A stretch of DNA of 64,000 nucleotides from Purshia tridentata (lineage: Eukaryota > Streptophyta > Magnoliopsida > Rosales > Rosaceae), in NCBI GenBank assembly GCA_003254885.1, contig QANT01003864.1, forward strand, positions 62,001-126,000, in the 5' to 3' direction. Every line of letters starts with the position of its first letter. Within the stretch, counting starts at the first letter, position 1. The position numbers were made by a program, and so were the translations under genes. Below are positions 24,301 through 38,166 of this stretch, in pieces. The notes below the pieces were generated by a model. That model searched no databases. It had not been told where the DNA came from and saw only the letters and a list, made by a program, of their open reading frames with translations.

Positions 24301-27300
24301 TACCCAGTGTTTTCCTTTAATTAATATTTTGTTTCCTGTGATTTTGTTAAAGTACTCTGTAAGATCAGATATATAAAGTCTCCCTCCCCTGGCTCTGCCA
24401 CTGCATGGTATAAGTTTGATGCCTGACTCAACTGTTGTTAAATTTTAAACTTAAACTTCTCCCTATTGTCTCTAAAATCTTTATAAAGGCTTCCAGTGTG
24501 AAATGAAATTCATAGGATATGAGTAAGTAGCTCGGCTAACCACTAAGTCGTTCATGCACAAATTCTTTATTTTAGGAACCTTTGCTGCGTATATGATGCA
24601 GGACAGAAGCAAGGCTGCTGTCTTGCTTCAGTAATAGGGCAAAACCACAGTAGACAGGAAAATCCAGCAATAACAGTAGCAAAGAGAGAGAATAAAGCTA
24701 TAGAATCAAAGTTGGAATGTAGATAGATGAGTTCTAGGGTTTAGGAAGCCAAGAGAAACTCTAGAATCTGAATTCTGAGAGAAAAATATGTTGATAAAAA
24801 AAAGGGTCTATTACAACCTAAGCCTTAAGCTTGTATAGGGAAAATATATTCCTCAACTCATAGGAAAACAATAAACTTTAGCTAATAAGGAAAACGTAAA
24901 GTAAAATGACCTTAAAGACCTTATGAAATTAGGAAACCACGCTCTAAATTGAACTAGGAAACAAAAATTAGAAAGTTACTAAAAAAAGATACTATTTTTT
25001 TGAACCTAAGGAGATGCTCTTGTTTGAGAATTTTGGAATAAGGGACCATGATTATGGTGATTGCACTTGTCAGTGTTGAATCTATGTTGAGATAAATATT
25101 AGTGAACTGCAGCATAGATGTCTGGGAACCTATTTCTGCTCAATGTGATATGTTTTTGCAATTTTTGATTCAAGAAAAATTGATTTTATTTAGTTTCCTA
25201 ACTTTTGATACTGTTCTTTAATTTTCCTTTTCTTGTAGCATGTTGCATTAAAGTCCTGACTTTTCATAAAAGCTGCATATGTATTTTCTTATATTTTTCA
25301 CTTAGGAAATATCTCTGTTTCACATGTCTGAGTCTGTCCTAGTATGCAAGTGTTCAAAATTTTAATGTCTTTTTGGTAAAATCTTCTGCAGGTCCTCTTT
25401 TTCTCTCTTTTTTTTTTTTTTGGGGGGGGGGGGGGGTGCGGTTGTGGGGATGATATCACATTTTTAAATGCGTAAAAATAAAAAATAATGTAACCATTGA
25501 ATTGATATTTAGAGTTGGTTAATATGCTAGAGATTCTGTGTCGTTTGCATATGCATATGTGGGAGTTCCATCTTTGTGGTCCTAATTAGTGAAGGTTAAT
25601 CTGTTAGCTATGCTATCATGTAGTCAAATCTTGAAGTTTTGTACCCTATTACCACAGATCCAACCCTTCCTTTCATGTACCATTATTTTCAAATTGAAGG
25701 ACACAATCTTATCTTTTAATTTTGTTTGAGATTTCACTTGGTACAAGTTTCTTTTATCACATCATCTTCATCATTCTCATTGTCAACGCCTATGTCTGCC
25801 TTAAGTCCCTTGTTCCTTTTCAGAGAACTTCTTTGCTTTTACTTAGTATTTGACATTTTGAAACTGGTCATTTTTATTTTTTATTTTTTATAATGAGTTA
25901 ATACAATTTCCCTTTTGCAGCCCACCATTCTTCCTTTTTCTTTTTTTTGTTTGCAACAATGCATATTTCTTGTCACACTTATGTTTCTTGTTTTATTACT
26001 GTTACAATGTAAACTATCTTATTCCTTCGGTTCCATGGATATTCTTGCAACATTCATAAAAAATAAAATTAAACTTTCAAGCTTATATGCCTTTTTTTAA
26101 TGAACAGTTGTAGTGACGGCAGTCACAGATTTGGGCAATGGGAAGCCAAAGTTCTATTCAACCCCTGAGATAATTGCTTTTTGTAGAAAATGGCGCCTAC
26201 CAACAAATCATGTGTGGTTGTTCTCAACAAGGTGATGACCACCCCATTCTTTTTGACCAACTGTTCCCTTCTTCATTATACATGAATGGTTATGTTGATT
26301 TATTTGTATAGATCATGGCTCTTATTGTTTTTAATCATACTGTGCTTGCAATAAAGACAGTTCCTATTATTTTCAATTATAGAGATGATAAAGTTAGTAA
26401 AATTTTGGGGATATGCGAATAGGAAGTTGCCTTTGTGTTTATTATTCCCTTGTCTTTATAAGCTTTCGTCTCCTTATAATGCTTATATTGTTACTGTGTC
26501 AGTCTATCCTTCATCTAGGGTGAGTTTGAATATAAATTTTCGTAGAAATTTGAAATAGTTGGAAGCATTTCTGTAGACATTTTAATGTTATGGAAGTCAG
26601 TGAGCTTTCTACCGTACTTGATTGAAAATCTTGACATTGTCTATTTTCTTGTAAAGTCACATTTTAACTGGTGGGTTGATGAGTCATCTTTCGATAAAGA
26701 CATTCTGATACAATTTGAAAGGTTAAGGTGCCTTGAGGTACAATTTTTAGCTTGAATTATTACTCAGGGATGGGACAGTTGTGAATTTATTCAAAATAAA
26801 AGGCCTACTGTTTGCATTTCACCTTATTGGTGGTGAATCTTGTGAAAACAAAAAGGGCCATGATCATTGACCACCTGTTTCTTCACTGCCCCTTGATTTG
26901 AGACTATGGCATAATGAACGGAAGGAAGGTTGATTTGGTAATTTTCCAATCATGCATCTTTGTTTTCCAATCATAGTGGAGGAAAAATCCGTGTTTGTTT
27001 TTTGGAATTGCATTACTTTTTGGGGAGCTTGAACTTTGGTTGGAGAGATGTAGAAGGATCTTTTAGGACAAATGTAGGGAGGAGGTGGATTGTGTGGGAT
27101 ATATGGTTCGAGTCTAGGCATCTTTGTGGGCTTCAGACCTTGGTCTCCAATAAGTTTAGAGGTATTCTGTTTTTCTTTATTCTTGCAGATTGTATGGCTT
27201 CCATTTCTTGAGATGTTTGTGTTTCTTTAGCTCTTTTCGGGTTCATATGTACTTGGGTTCCGCATCAATTACTTATTTTAAATCTTTCCAAATTATTATT

Positions 27301-30300
27301 CTGATGTGAAGCTTGATTTTGTTTATGCATGCACTTAATGATTTATCAAAAGCACAAAGTTTGATTCAATCTTTGTCTTTTAGATTACCCCATGTGTAAT
27401 TTTCTGATGATCATAATTTTATAATTTATTGCATCCTGAATAATTCTATTTTTCTCGGCAACTAAAGGAAAGCAGTGGCATCATTTTTTGCTGCCTTTGA
27501 TGCCCTATGCGAAGAAGGAACTGCAACACCTGTATGCAAAGCTCTTGATGAAGTTGCAGATATATCTGTACCGGGTAAACTTTTTAAGTGCATTTTTCTT
27601 AATATTGATACTCAGTACTAGTGATGCTTATCAGCTTATCTTTTCAGAAGTATTCAGAAAAGCTGCCTGTTAAGCGACGTATGGAACATAAAAGGGAACA
27701 ATAAAGAGAAAAAGTGATAGAACGGAAAGCATTGTGTTGATAATACATGACCACACTAATCTATCCAAAAACTAAGCTATGAATTAAATAGCAAATGGCG
27801 GAGAAGGATGCAAGTTGTAACTTATATGAGTTTTTTAAATTCAAATAACCTAAGAAAAGCTAAGTCTGATATCTCTACTATTACATGGTAGGACTATTGA
27901 ATAGCCTCTTGAAAGACCATCCGCATTTCACCTCTAGGAATCTGACAATGTTAAACCTTAACACATAGATCCTTTTATTATTAGCCTTTCAAGGTTATAG
28001 CAGGTCACTTAAAAAAGCGGCTTTTTTGAAAAAGATATTAGGAACATAGATACTGTTGTAAAAATTAAAATAAACTAAAGAAATAAATTGCAAACATAAA
28101 ATGCTAAATATTAGTACACTGTGCTAATTGGCGCATTTTTGTCATGGTATGCTCTATGGATGGTTCTGCATCAGAAAGGTTACCATATTAAACAGATTTG
28201 TCATTTTCGTGTGGTGCCTATTTCGGTGTTAGCCTCAGTTGAAATTAGTTTCATGAGGTATTTATGATGTGTGCACTCAAATTTAATTTTATATGCAGGT
28301 TCAAAAGATCATATCAAGGAGCAGGGTGAAATCTTAGAGGGTATTGTTGCTCGTATTGTAAGCCATGAGAGCTCAAAACATATGGAGAAAGTCTTGAAAG
28401 ATTTCACTCCTCCACCAATGGACGGAGGTATGATGGTTCAATCTTTCATCAATTTTGTTTTGGATTATGTCACATCAACCTGGAGATTCTGGTCTTATCT
28501 ATTCCCTTTCATATAATAAAGCAAATACATTTTCTCTATGAACTTGGAACATATAAATGTATGCTTTGTGCGCTTGACAATCCATTTGTAGCTGAGGTTC
28601 TTCCCCACTACCCTTGTCTTGACAATGGTTTTCTTGACCTATGACTATCAGAAAGTTAAATTTGAATATATTTTTATCCTTTAGATTATTACCAGATTTG
28701 CCTTATGTTTCAGCTGGCCTTGATTTGGGACCAAACCTAAGGGAGATTTGTGGTGCAAATAGGTCTGATGAAAAGCAGGTAATGTATAATTCTTTGAATT
28801 TGTCATGTCTTTGCATTTTATCAATAAAGTGGATGTAGATTAATAATTTTAATTTATTTTTTCTGAAAATCCTCAAGCAGCAAATAAAAGCACTTCTTGA
28901 GGGTGTTGGCTCCTCTTTTTGCCCTGACAATTCAGACTGGCTAGGTGATACCCATTCTAGAAATGCTGATAGATCTGTGCTATCAAAATTTTTACAATCT
29001 CATCCTGCTGATTTTTCAACCGCCAAATTGCAGGTTTGGCTATATTCCATTTCAAACTATTTTCTAGAACATTAACTTCCATAAAATCTTACATCTGAAG
29101 TCCAATCAATCTTAATTGTATGCATCTGTTCTACATATTTTTGTAATGGTTTCATAGATATAAGGTTAATGCATCTGTTTGTCTACATATTTTTGTAATG
29201 TTTTAGTAGATATCCACTTAGTGCATCTGTTTGTCTAAACAGAATATTACTTCTCTTCATATGGCTCCTCTCCCAATAATTTTCTGTTTGACCTCGTTAA
29301 ATATGAATTTCTTGTGGAAGCTCAATGGTTCTTTCATGTTTTGTGGTTTTTTTATTTTTTTATTCAAGTCATCCACTATTAAGTGTTGTTAGTTTTGAGT
29401 TTGGACTTTGCCCTTATCAATAATATTTTATTTATTGAACCAGGAAATGGTTCGTTTGATGAGAGAAAAACGTTATCCTGCTGCCTTTAAATGTTACCAT
29501 AACTTCCACAAAATTGATTCCATGTCAAGTGACGACCTTTTCTATAAAATGGTCATTCATGTCCATAGTGACTCTGCATTTCGGCGTTACCAGAAAGAGA
29601 TGAGGTCTTTTTAGCACTTACTCCCTACTCTCTGGTCTCTTATTTTGAGTTTGTTTCTTGATTACTCAACAATTTTTTTGTGTTGCTATTCTTATTTTCT
29701 TTTCTTTCTTTTTCATGTCTTGCATTTGTTAACTACAAGTTTTGGTGCATTTCAGGTTGAATCCCGGATTATGGCCTTTATATCGAGGTAAGAAATATTT
29801 CTGCAAATAATCTCAATGAAATTAAAAATATCATACTTATACCTAGTAATTATGAATTCTGTTCTGGACGACATACTGCTTTTTTGGATTATATCGTCAA
29901 TAAGAATTGGGCATGTGGACAATGAATCTTTTCTTGATTAGCCTTTGAATGTTGTTTTCCGTGCTTCGAGCATATATTGTGAGATGATAAGCCTGCACTC
30001 TATAAATCTCTTTTTTGGTACAAGGGAGGCCTAAGGCCAGGGAGGGGGAGGGCGAGAGTCAAAACTCTCGTTGTGGGTGTGGGGTAAGTGCTTTACCACT
30101 GGAGAACAAGCCCCAATAAACATTTTATGAACCTTTCTACAATGTATGCATCTTTGTAATGAATGATGCACACATATGCCGTGTCTTAGAATCTTCAGCG
30201 GAAAGAATAGGTTTGTCTTATACTGTTTTTACTTCCCTGAGTTGTTTATCTCAGTAACTAATGCTCTTCATATTTACGTAGGTTTTTTTGTTGATATTAA

Positions 30301-33300
30301 TTTATTCAAGGCAAACAAGGAGAGAGCTGCTGAGATTGCGAAAAACAAAAGCAGTATTGTCGAAGATGGTAGCAGTGGTATGTCAGAAAAACATGGATTG
30401 GCTGATGAAGACGCAAATTTAATGATCAAATTGAAATTTCTCACATATAAGGTATGTAATTATACTATAAAAAAAGGTATGTATTCATTAAAATCTCAAA
30501 AGGAAGAAATACTAATATGGTGATAGTTCTATTTTTAAGTATCAAATAATATGCATGTTTAGGAAAGTACTTATTAAACATACATGACAGATAAAAGAAA
30601 TGTGCCTTTTTATTGTTTCAGAATGGATACCAAGTGTTAAATAATAATAATAGTAGCAAGGTTAAAGTCTAATAAAGTACTTGTTAAACATACATGACAG
30701 ATAAACGAAATGTGCCTTTTTATTGTTTCAGAATGGATACCAAGTGTTATATAATAATAATAGTAGCAAGGTTAAAGTCTAATAAATAGTAGCTACAATA
30801 TAGTACAGACAATAACATATTATCTAATACTAATAACAGTTTAATATTCTGTAAACAAATTATTTATTACTAACAACGTATTCTTATCATCATTGTCCTT
30901 TATCCTTGTTGTTTTTATTAGACCTTAAATGTTTTCTCACATATATTTGTGATTACTCGTGTTGATGAAAACCTGTATTATGGAAATACAGTCTGGTAAA
31001 TGAATCAGAGAAGTTCAAATAGTGTTATTTATAGGAAAGGACTATTAAGTTGAAGGGAAATAATTGTGTTAAGAGTTGACCCACATCATAACAACTTAGG
31101 CTTTGAGAACAGTTGTAAACCAACAACACTTAATAAATTGCTGTTGAATCTTCTTAATTTTGTCGCTTCTTCTATGTGAATATTAGTATTTATACAATGC
31201 AATACATTATGTACCATTCAAATTTAGAATCTTCATATGAGGGGTTCATAGTACTAAAACTATTAAATGTTGATTGTTCTATTCTTTCACTGCAGATACG
31301 AACCTTTTTGATTCGCAATGGTTTGTCAATTCTATTTAAAGAAGGTCCAGCTGCTTATAAAGCCTATTACTTGAGGTTAGGTTCTGAGCCTATCTTACAC
31401 GTGTTATGTTTGAAACTTAAAATGAGGTATTGTATGTTGTCATGTCTTTGGCAGATGATTGACTGTAGGGCTGGGGATTTTACCGCCCAAACTGAGTTGA
31501 CTCAACCTGATGGGTTGACTCAGTTATTTTTTTCTTTTGTCTCAACTCGGTTTGGATTGGATCGGGTGACAGGTAGTGGATTTAACTTGGTTTGGGTGAC
31601 AGGTTAGTGGATTACTAATTTGAGTCAACCCAAACCGAACTGATTATGTTCAATAAGATATTGTAACTTGCCATTAATATTCAAACCTTGGAGACCTCCA
31701 AAGGAAGACAAGTTGATACCATGACTCCATATTATGCATCTTGTTGTTCTTGCGCTTTTCCCGAATAGTGAATTGGTAAAAGCACTGAATCCCACATCGC
31801 TCAGATGTGAGAGCTTCTTTCTCGTCTTGCACTCGATGAAAGGCTCCCTCCTCTTGGCTAATGAGTCAGTGAGCCTGGCACTTGTTCTGTGGGTTGTAAT
31901 AGGCGTTCTTAAGCTCCTGTGAGCTCCTTCTGGTCTCCGTTAAGCCTTTATAAGTTTTCTTAACATGATGGTTCATAGCAGTATTTAAAGTTGTTACATA
32001 AATGGACCTACTTTTAAATAACATAATGGGTTATATGATGAATATGGTGTTATAATCCGTTGTGGTGGTTAATGATCAAAATAAAAGGTAAAAAAACCTG
32101 AGTCCTTACATATATTTTTCTAAACCATAGTGCTTACGTTTTTTATAAGAACTGTAATATTTCAATGCTAGTCCAACTCAATCATGTTTTATGAACTAAT
32201 TATTCTTTACTTATGTCATTATAGGCAAATGAAAACATGGGGCACTTCAGCAGGAAAGCAGAGGGAACTCAGCAAGATGCTTGATGAATGGTGATTTTGT
32301 AAACCCTTACCGTGATTTTTTTTCCTCACTACCCAAGACTTTGTAGTTTCTTTAATCTCAGTTGGTAGAACTTTTTCCTTCATGTTCAGGGCCGTGTACA
32401 TACGAAGGAAATGCGGAGACAAACAGCTGTCATCATCAGTGTACCTCAGTGAGGCTGAGCCTTTTCTTGAACAGTATGCAAGACGCAGCCCTCAAAATCA
32501 GGTTCTCATAGGATCTGCTGGAAATTTAGTAAGGGCTGAAGATTTCTTGGCCATTGTTGGAGGAAGAGATGAAGAGGGTGATCTTGAGACGGAGCGGGAG
32601 GTTGCACCATTAAGCCCTAGTCCAGCCAGGGACACTGTTCCAAAGGCTGAGGGTCTGATTGTATTTTTTCCTGGTAAAAATTTTGCCAAATGCGTGGACT
32701 TTTGATTTACCTCCATTGAATATATAATACAACATTGAAAGGTTCTCAAAAAAAAAAAAAAACTATACAACATGGAAAAATGTGTCTCTTGTGTGTAGGA
32801 TACTTACATGCTGGGGAAAAGCCAATGTCTTCCATGTTTTTACATTATTTTGTCCATTTCAAATATGTTTCTTTGGAAGTGTGCCCTCATGCATTTGAAT
32901 ATCTCTTGATCGATATTTTCTCTACTATTTGGGTATTAGTAATTGTTTTGACATTGCCTTAATATCCCTTTCTTGGATTGGCATTTTTAGGACTACCTGG
33001 TTGTGCTAAGTCAGCACTGTGTAAGGAACTACTAAATGCCCCTGGAGGATTCGGAGACGATCGGCCAGTTCAAAGTCTGATGGGTGACCTTGTCAAAGGT
33101 AACTATATTGTCCAAAAACTGTTCTAAACTAGTTATTTCTTGATAAGTACTTGAACTTAGCATTAATAAAGTTGGGGGATTTAAGAGGTTTATTTAGCAT
33201 GCCATTAAGGCTTCATAGCAGAGATCCTTGATCATGGTGTTGACCAGTGTTTGTATCTTTGTATGAATCTGATCAGTTTGTGTATTTTGTATTGCCTTTT

Positions 33301-36300
33301 ACCATTCTTTCAGGACAAGGAGAGAGTTTCTTTGGGATAGGATGAAATTTTAGCTTCTCTATGGGCTTCTTTGTCATAGCATTAGAGACATTTCTTTTAG
33401 TGTAATCCTTCTTGATCGGGGAGGGGTGTCGTCCCAAGGGTTTTATGTGATTTTTTTTTTTAGTTTTCTGTAATAGTTCATGGATTTCTCGTCCATCTTT
33501 TCTGGTAATTTCTTCACCTTTTTACTAATGAAAAATATATTGTGAAATGCTTGGAAGCTGTCTAAAAAAAAGTCTGACAATTGCAAAACTCTTAGAATTG
33601 TATAATAGCAGTACCTTTGACTCTACACAAATGGTTGACCTATAGAATATGATTAGGCTACATGGCAACTTCAAACTGTCTAGGATTAACGGCTTCTCAT
33701 GATATGATCCATAATTTTTATTTTTTATTTTTATTTTTTTTCAGAATAAATCCTTTGATATCCTATTGTCAAGATCCTTGATGAATTAGTATGTTAAAGA
33801 CACTTCACAGTAAGATCATTTGTTTATTGTTTATAAACAGGAAAATATTGGCAGAAGGTTGCTGATGAGCGCAGGAAAAAACCATATTCAATAATGCTTG
33901 CAGACAAGAATGCACCAAACGAAGAAGTGTGGAGGCAGGTAATTTGCTCCTTTCCTTCTCTTTGTTGTGATTCACTTCAAAAGTTTATTCTATAGTTCAT
34001 TGAAGCATATAGTTGCGTTGCATCTAGCCCTTGTGGAGGATGCTCTTTGGGCCAAGGTGCAAACCAAAAGTTGTATGCTCTTTGTCAACCCTAGTTAATT
34101 TCTAAGGGACTAGTCATCAAAAGTCAATTTGCCTGAATAAAATTTTTTGTTTCCTATTCAAAAAAGAAAAAGTCGATTGCCTTTAAAAGCCCAACTGGTA
34201 GGATGATCCAAAAACTAACAATACCACTCCAAAATGGTAACCTGAAGAAACTGAAAAAGAACGCCTGACCAACAAGACTATTGATGGCTGTGGTTTAATG
34301 GAAAACCCTCCTTGTGATTTTATCCTGAAAATTTGATTGAGAGAAATCATAAAACGATTCTCTAAATATGACAAAATTTTTATGGTTAAAAAAAAAAAGG
34401 AAAAATTTCATGTCAAGGACAGAGGATTCTATGTTCTCTATGTTCCCAAACTCAACATTTCTTCTTTGTGGTTACCACTTATCACAAATCCAGAATTACC
34501 TTTGATTCCTTTTTGTCTGGTTTTTGCAGATCGAAGACATGTGCCACAAAACCAGGGCCTCTGCCGTTCCAGTTGTTCCTGATACTGAAGGTTATTTTGC
34601 TCATGAGGCTGTTACTTGTTGGATTTCAGTTGTTCACTTTAGGATTTACTACTTTCATTCATTCTTTGATATCTGAAAATAATGAATACAATGTACCTTG
34701 ATTACTTTAGGAAATGATGTTTAGGATATCTTTTGACTATATGTTGCATAGTTTTGTTTGTTTTCTTTTGGATGCTTTTTACATTGTGGTCTTTAAATGT
34801 GCAGGAACTGATTCAAATCCATTTTCTCTTGATGCATTAGCTGTTTTCATGTTCCGAGTGCTTCAACGTTCCAATCATCCGGTATTTATTTGATTCTTAT
34901 GTTTATATTTTGGTAGTAGATATCATCAGAATTCAGACACCTATACTCATTACCATCTTCCTAATACTTAAATGTTCTAAATTTCTGAAGGGAAACCTTG
35001 ACAAGGAATCTCCAAATGCTGGCTATGTGCTACTAATGTTCTATCACCTTTATGAGGGCAAGGCATGATTTATCTATTCAAATATTCTTGTTCATGCTAT
35101 ATTGATGCACCTAAATTACTGCATTCTGAATTTTTATATTCTAAACTTTTTCAGAGTCGCAGAGAATTTGATGGTGAATTAGTTGAGCGCTTTGGCTCAC
35201 TTGTCAAGATACCATTGCTGAAATCTGATAGGTATTGAAAGCAAAAATTACTTTCCACTCAAGGGGACTGTTACCTCATATTGATTGTTTTCTGATTTTT
35301 AAAATGTGCTCTATTCTATTATCCGATATTTCATAATAGTTCAGGTGGGGGATTTTCTGCTAGCACTTTTTGCATGCCTTAATTTATGGGTGGGTGGATG
35401 ATGGTAGTGTTATAATTAAGGGATTACCTCAGTTCATTTAAGCTATTTATGAAGAAAAATCTTTCATTTTTATTTTTCTTATATTTTGACTTGAAAAATG
35501 GTGCTCATTACTACTGTTTGAAAACTTTGTTATCGATAAAAGGAAAAATTATAATGCAATTGGTTTGTGGGATTAATTCCATAAAGTATAAAAAGCAATG
35601 ACGTATATTATTTGTTTGCATCAATTGGCTCATATCTGTCCTCTTGTTCTTTGCATGCAATTGCACTAGAATTATGGTGTTTTACTTTGCCTACCCAGGA
35701 ATCCATTACCTGATCCTGTGAAGTCTATTCTGGAGGAGGGAATAAATTTATACAAGCTTCACACTGCCAAACATGGAAGGTTAGTAATGCACCTTTATGC
35801 ATGTGTTGGATTGTCTTGGTGCGCACCAGCTTGGTTCTCCACACAATTCCAAAAGTACTAAATTATTTTAGTTGATTGAATATACTCAACAATTACCAAT
35901 CTTTGCATCTTCTTGTTTCTATATTTCTTTATAATATATTAATATCTTTTTATTATTATTTTTATAGAAACATAAAATATTAATATCTAAATAGAGAAGA
36001 TCAGAAGAACACACTTGTATAGTTCAAAGGCAACATTGTGCTTGTTCCTTTGCTTCCTTGTTGCCTTTAAAACTTCGTGTTTGTAAAATTGACTTTAATG
36101 AAAATCCTCTTTCCCTTTTAATTTGTGAAGAGTAGAATCTTAATTTTCTTTTGGGTCCTTATTAATGAATTTAGAATATAGCACAACAGAGGTTTTTCTT
36201 TCCTTTTCATTTTCCTTCCCCACTTAATTGGCATTTCAACACAACAAAGCTTTTAATTGTCTTCTTATATGGTACCAAATTCAACCCTTTTCAATCCTTT

Positions 36301-37888
36301 TAAACAGTAGCATAACACTTATAATTTGGCTTGTCATTACTAAGCATTGTTGCTGATGCTTTCATGTGGATGAATCTTGCATTCTTGCTCGTAAACCTGT
36401 ACTCAGAATGGAGTCTACCAAGGGAACCTATGCAAAGGAGTGGGTTAAATGGGAGAAACAGTTGCAGGAGGTGTTATTTGGAAATGCAGAGTATCTTAAT
36501 TCTGTTCAGGTTAACATCTCTTTGCTTTTCTTTTCTTTTTTACCTTCCGAGTTGTTGTTCCGTCATTGTCCAGTTCTATTACACATAGACCATCTGTAGA
36601 ATTTACTTGAAGGAACCTCTCAGATAACTAAATGAACTTTATGTACAATCTTAATGTCCTCAGGTTCCTTTTGAGGTTGCTGTTAAGGAAGCATTAGAAC
36701 AGCTAAGAAAGATTGCAAAAGGTGAGTACATGACTCCAGATACTGGGAAGAGGAAGTTCGGGGCCATTGTTTTTGCTGCCGTTAGCCTGCCTGTTGTGGA
36801 AGTCAAAGGTCTGCTTGATAATGTAAGTTAATATTTGCGCTCTCATCTTTTCTTCAAGTCCCTTCACTTCCAATATTTTGTGGAACTTAGTTAAAACTCA
36901 CCTTCTAATACAAGTGAAAATTTGCCTCCAATTTCTTCGGTAGGATGTGAACAATAATTTAAATTGCCTTTTTTTTCATTTGATTTTATAATTAAATGTT
37001 CTTTTTTTTCGGGGGAACAAACAGCTACTAAATTTCAATCCATCTAATTTTCCAATTAACCAATTAACTACTGAATTTTTCTGGGTGGATCTTCTCAATT
37101 GACTGCCATGTCAAGAGATGGACATTGTGCATGATTGCCTGCTGCATGTATACAGTAAACGATTTGTGGTGCCTACATTTGGGCCAAAATGAAATGATAG
37201 ACTGATCTGCACCCGCAATATATTGTGGTTAAAATGAATGGTAATATCAGTCTATAAAAATTGCTTATATCTGATCAAACCAGTTTGGACTTTGGAGTGG
37301 AATATCATATCTTCTCAGTAAAGTTGGGAGCATATTTCTTTTTCGCTATGTGATTTCAGCCTCTCTTTTGAAATTTTTATTACTCAAATTTGCGTAGTTC
37401 ATTTATGAATTGTTTTCTTCACGTATGTATCTAGCCAGGAAATGATGAAAAATCTGTCCCATTATTTTATTATTATTATTTGTTTTTTCATGCAGCTGGC
37501 TGGGAAAGATAGTAAGGCTGGAGCTTTTCTTAAAGACAAGGATTTGGACAAGAACCTGAACAAGGCTCATGTAACTCTTGCACACAAGAGAAGTCATGGT
37601 GTCACTGCCGTGGCTAGTTATGGCACCTTCCTCCACAAACAGGTCCCCGTGGATTTAACTGCACTGCTTTTCACAGAGAAAATGGCTGCATTTGAAGCCT
37701 CCCTTGGCTCGGTTGAAGGCGAACTAGTAGTCGCAAAAAATGAGTGGCCACATGTTACCTTGTGGACTGCAGAAGGAGTTGCAGCCAAGGAGGCCAACAT
37801 GTTACCACAAATGCTTTCGGAGGGGAAGGCTACCTGCATTTCAATTGACCCACCTGTCACCATTCATGGTACATTGGAATTCTACTGA
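21304..37888 (+). CDS. RNL: tRNA ligase 1 (multifunctional plant tRNA splicing ligase)
   Basis: The 27 exons are 21304-21495, 22094-22567, 22789-22839, 23062-23144, 23405-23504, 24221-24299, 26108-26231, 27468-27574, 28299-28427, 28714-28778, 28881-29033, 29444-29604, 29756-29787, 30282-30451, 31296-31375, 32225-32290, 32390-32673, 32991-33098, 33841-33938, 34530-34590, 34805-34881, 34991-35062, 35155-35231, 35699-35779, 36407-36509, 36664-36822 and 37496-37888. They total 1192 residues, with all phases consistent. The enzyme joins tRNA halves after intron removal (ligase, 5' kinase and cyclic phosphodiesterase). The likely adenylated Lys is in YAKNSFG near residue 261, the kinase P-loop is GLPGCAKSA at 784-792, and HVTL motifs at 1087 and 1148 form the phosphodiesterase. 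The first exon adds a Ser/Leu-rich organelle-like leader. Intron 22 begins with GC. Confidence 0.95.
21481..21483 (+). other. Second in-frame Met of RNL after the leader-like exon
   Basis: The first 59 residues look like an organelle targeting sequence. ATG at 21481 (MTYNQ) opens a form without it, at a position preceded by ACC. Plant RNL is reported in nucleus and chloroplast, so two starts could give two destinations. This is inference from sequence. Confidence 0.4.
23740..24111. mobile_element. Foldback MITE in RNL intron 5
   Basis: Terminal inverted repeats of about 100 bp were seen. The left arm begins AAAGGGACTTAAATTTTGAC and the right arm ends with GTCAAAGTTTAAGTCC-TTTTTA. The match continues through the ACCCATGTGTCA, GTTGTA and GCCCCCTTAACTTTA blocks. 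It is about 372 bp long, has no coding frame and lies wholly within the intron. The superfamily is uncertain. Confidence 0.75.
24580..25020. other. Inserted-looking A-rich block in RNL intron 6
   Basis: RNL intron 6 is 1.8 kb, among the longest in the gene. This part is A-rich, unlike the T-rich rest of the intron, and may be an inserted element in reverse orientation. No ends could be defined. Confidence 0.2.
25407..25436. repeat. Poly-T to poly-G run in RNL intron 6
   Basis: A T tract is followed directly by 15 G (25422-25436). It could form a G-quadruplex in the sense RNA. It could equally be an inaccurately sequenced homopolymer. Confidence 0.7.
30013..30115 (-). mobile_element. tRNA-derived SINE-like fragment in RNL intron 13
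   Basis: On the minus strand it starts GGGGCTTGTTCTCCAGTGGT, which resembles an A box, and has AGTTTTGACTCTCG further on where a B box would be expected. It ends in an A-rich tail. The B box is poor, so the call is tentative. Confidence 0.4.
30566..30783. repeat. 109-bp tandem duplication in RNL intron 14
   Basis: Two adjacent copies (30566-30674 and 30675-30783) run from AGTACTT.TTAAACATACA to AAAGTCTAATAA and are nearly identical. Each copy includes TTTTTATTGTTTCAG, which looks like a splice acceptor but is not followed by a coding frame. Confidence 0.9.
31470..31960. mobile_element. Probable inserted element in RNL intron 15
   Basis: The block has GGTTGACTCAG/CTGAGTTGACTCAACC inverted words and a GC-rich stretch (31740-31930), unlike the AT-rich intron around it. 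Ends were not defined and no coding domain was recognised. Confidence 0.3.
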
Positions 37889-38120
37889 GGGTTGTAGTTA
37901 TTTGGCTCGCTTGATGGCCCAGACTAGATTGACCTATGCATGAGAGTAGAATACAATTTCTTTTGGTGATGATTGATGTAGGGCATTCAGTGAAGAGATA
38001 GCTTAACTGCCAAGTAAAAGAGAAGATTTTGTATATGACGGGGATTAGGAAAATTTGGATACGCGTTAATAATTGAGAGGTTTTGTATATATAGGCAAAT
38101 TGAAATTTTGATTAGGTGAA

Positions 38121-38166
<46 letters not shown>

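Noticed and set aside
32358-32375. CTCAGTTGGTAGAAC looks like a tRNA A box
   Set aside because: It lies in the pyrimidine-rich end of RNL intron 16, and no B box, acceptor stem or tRNA-sized fold follows before the exon at 32390.
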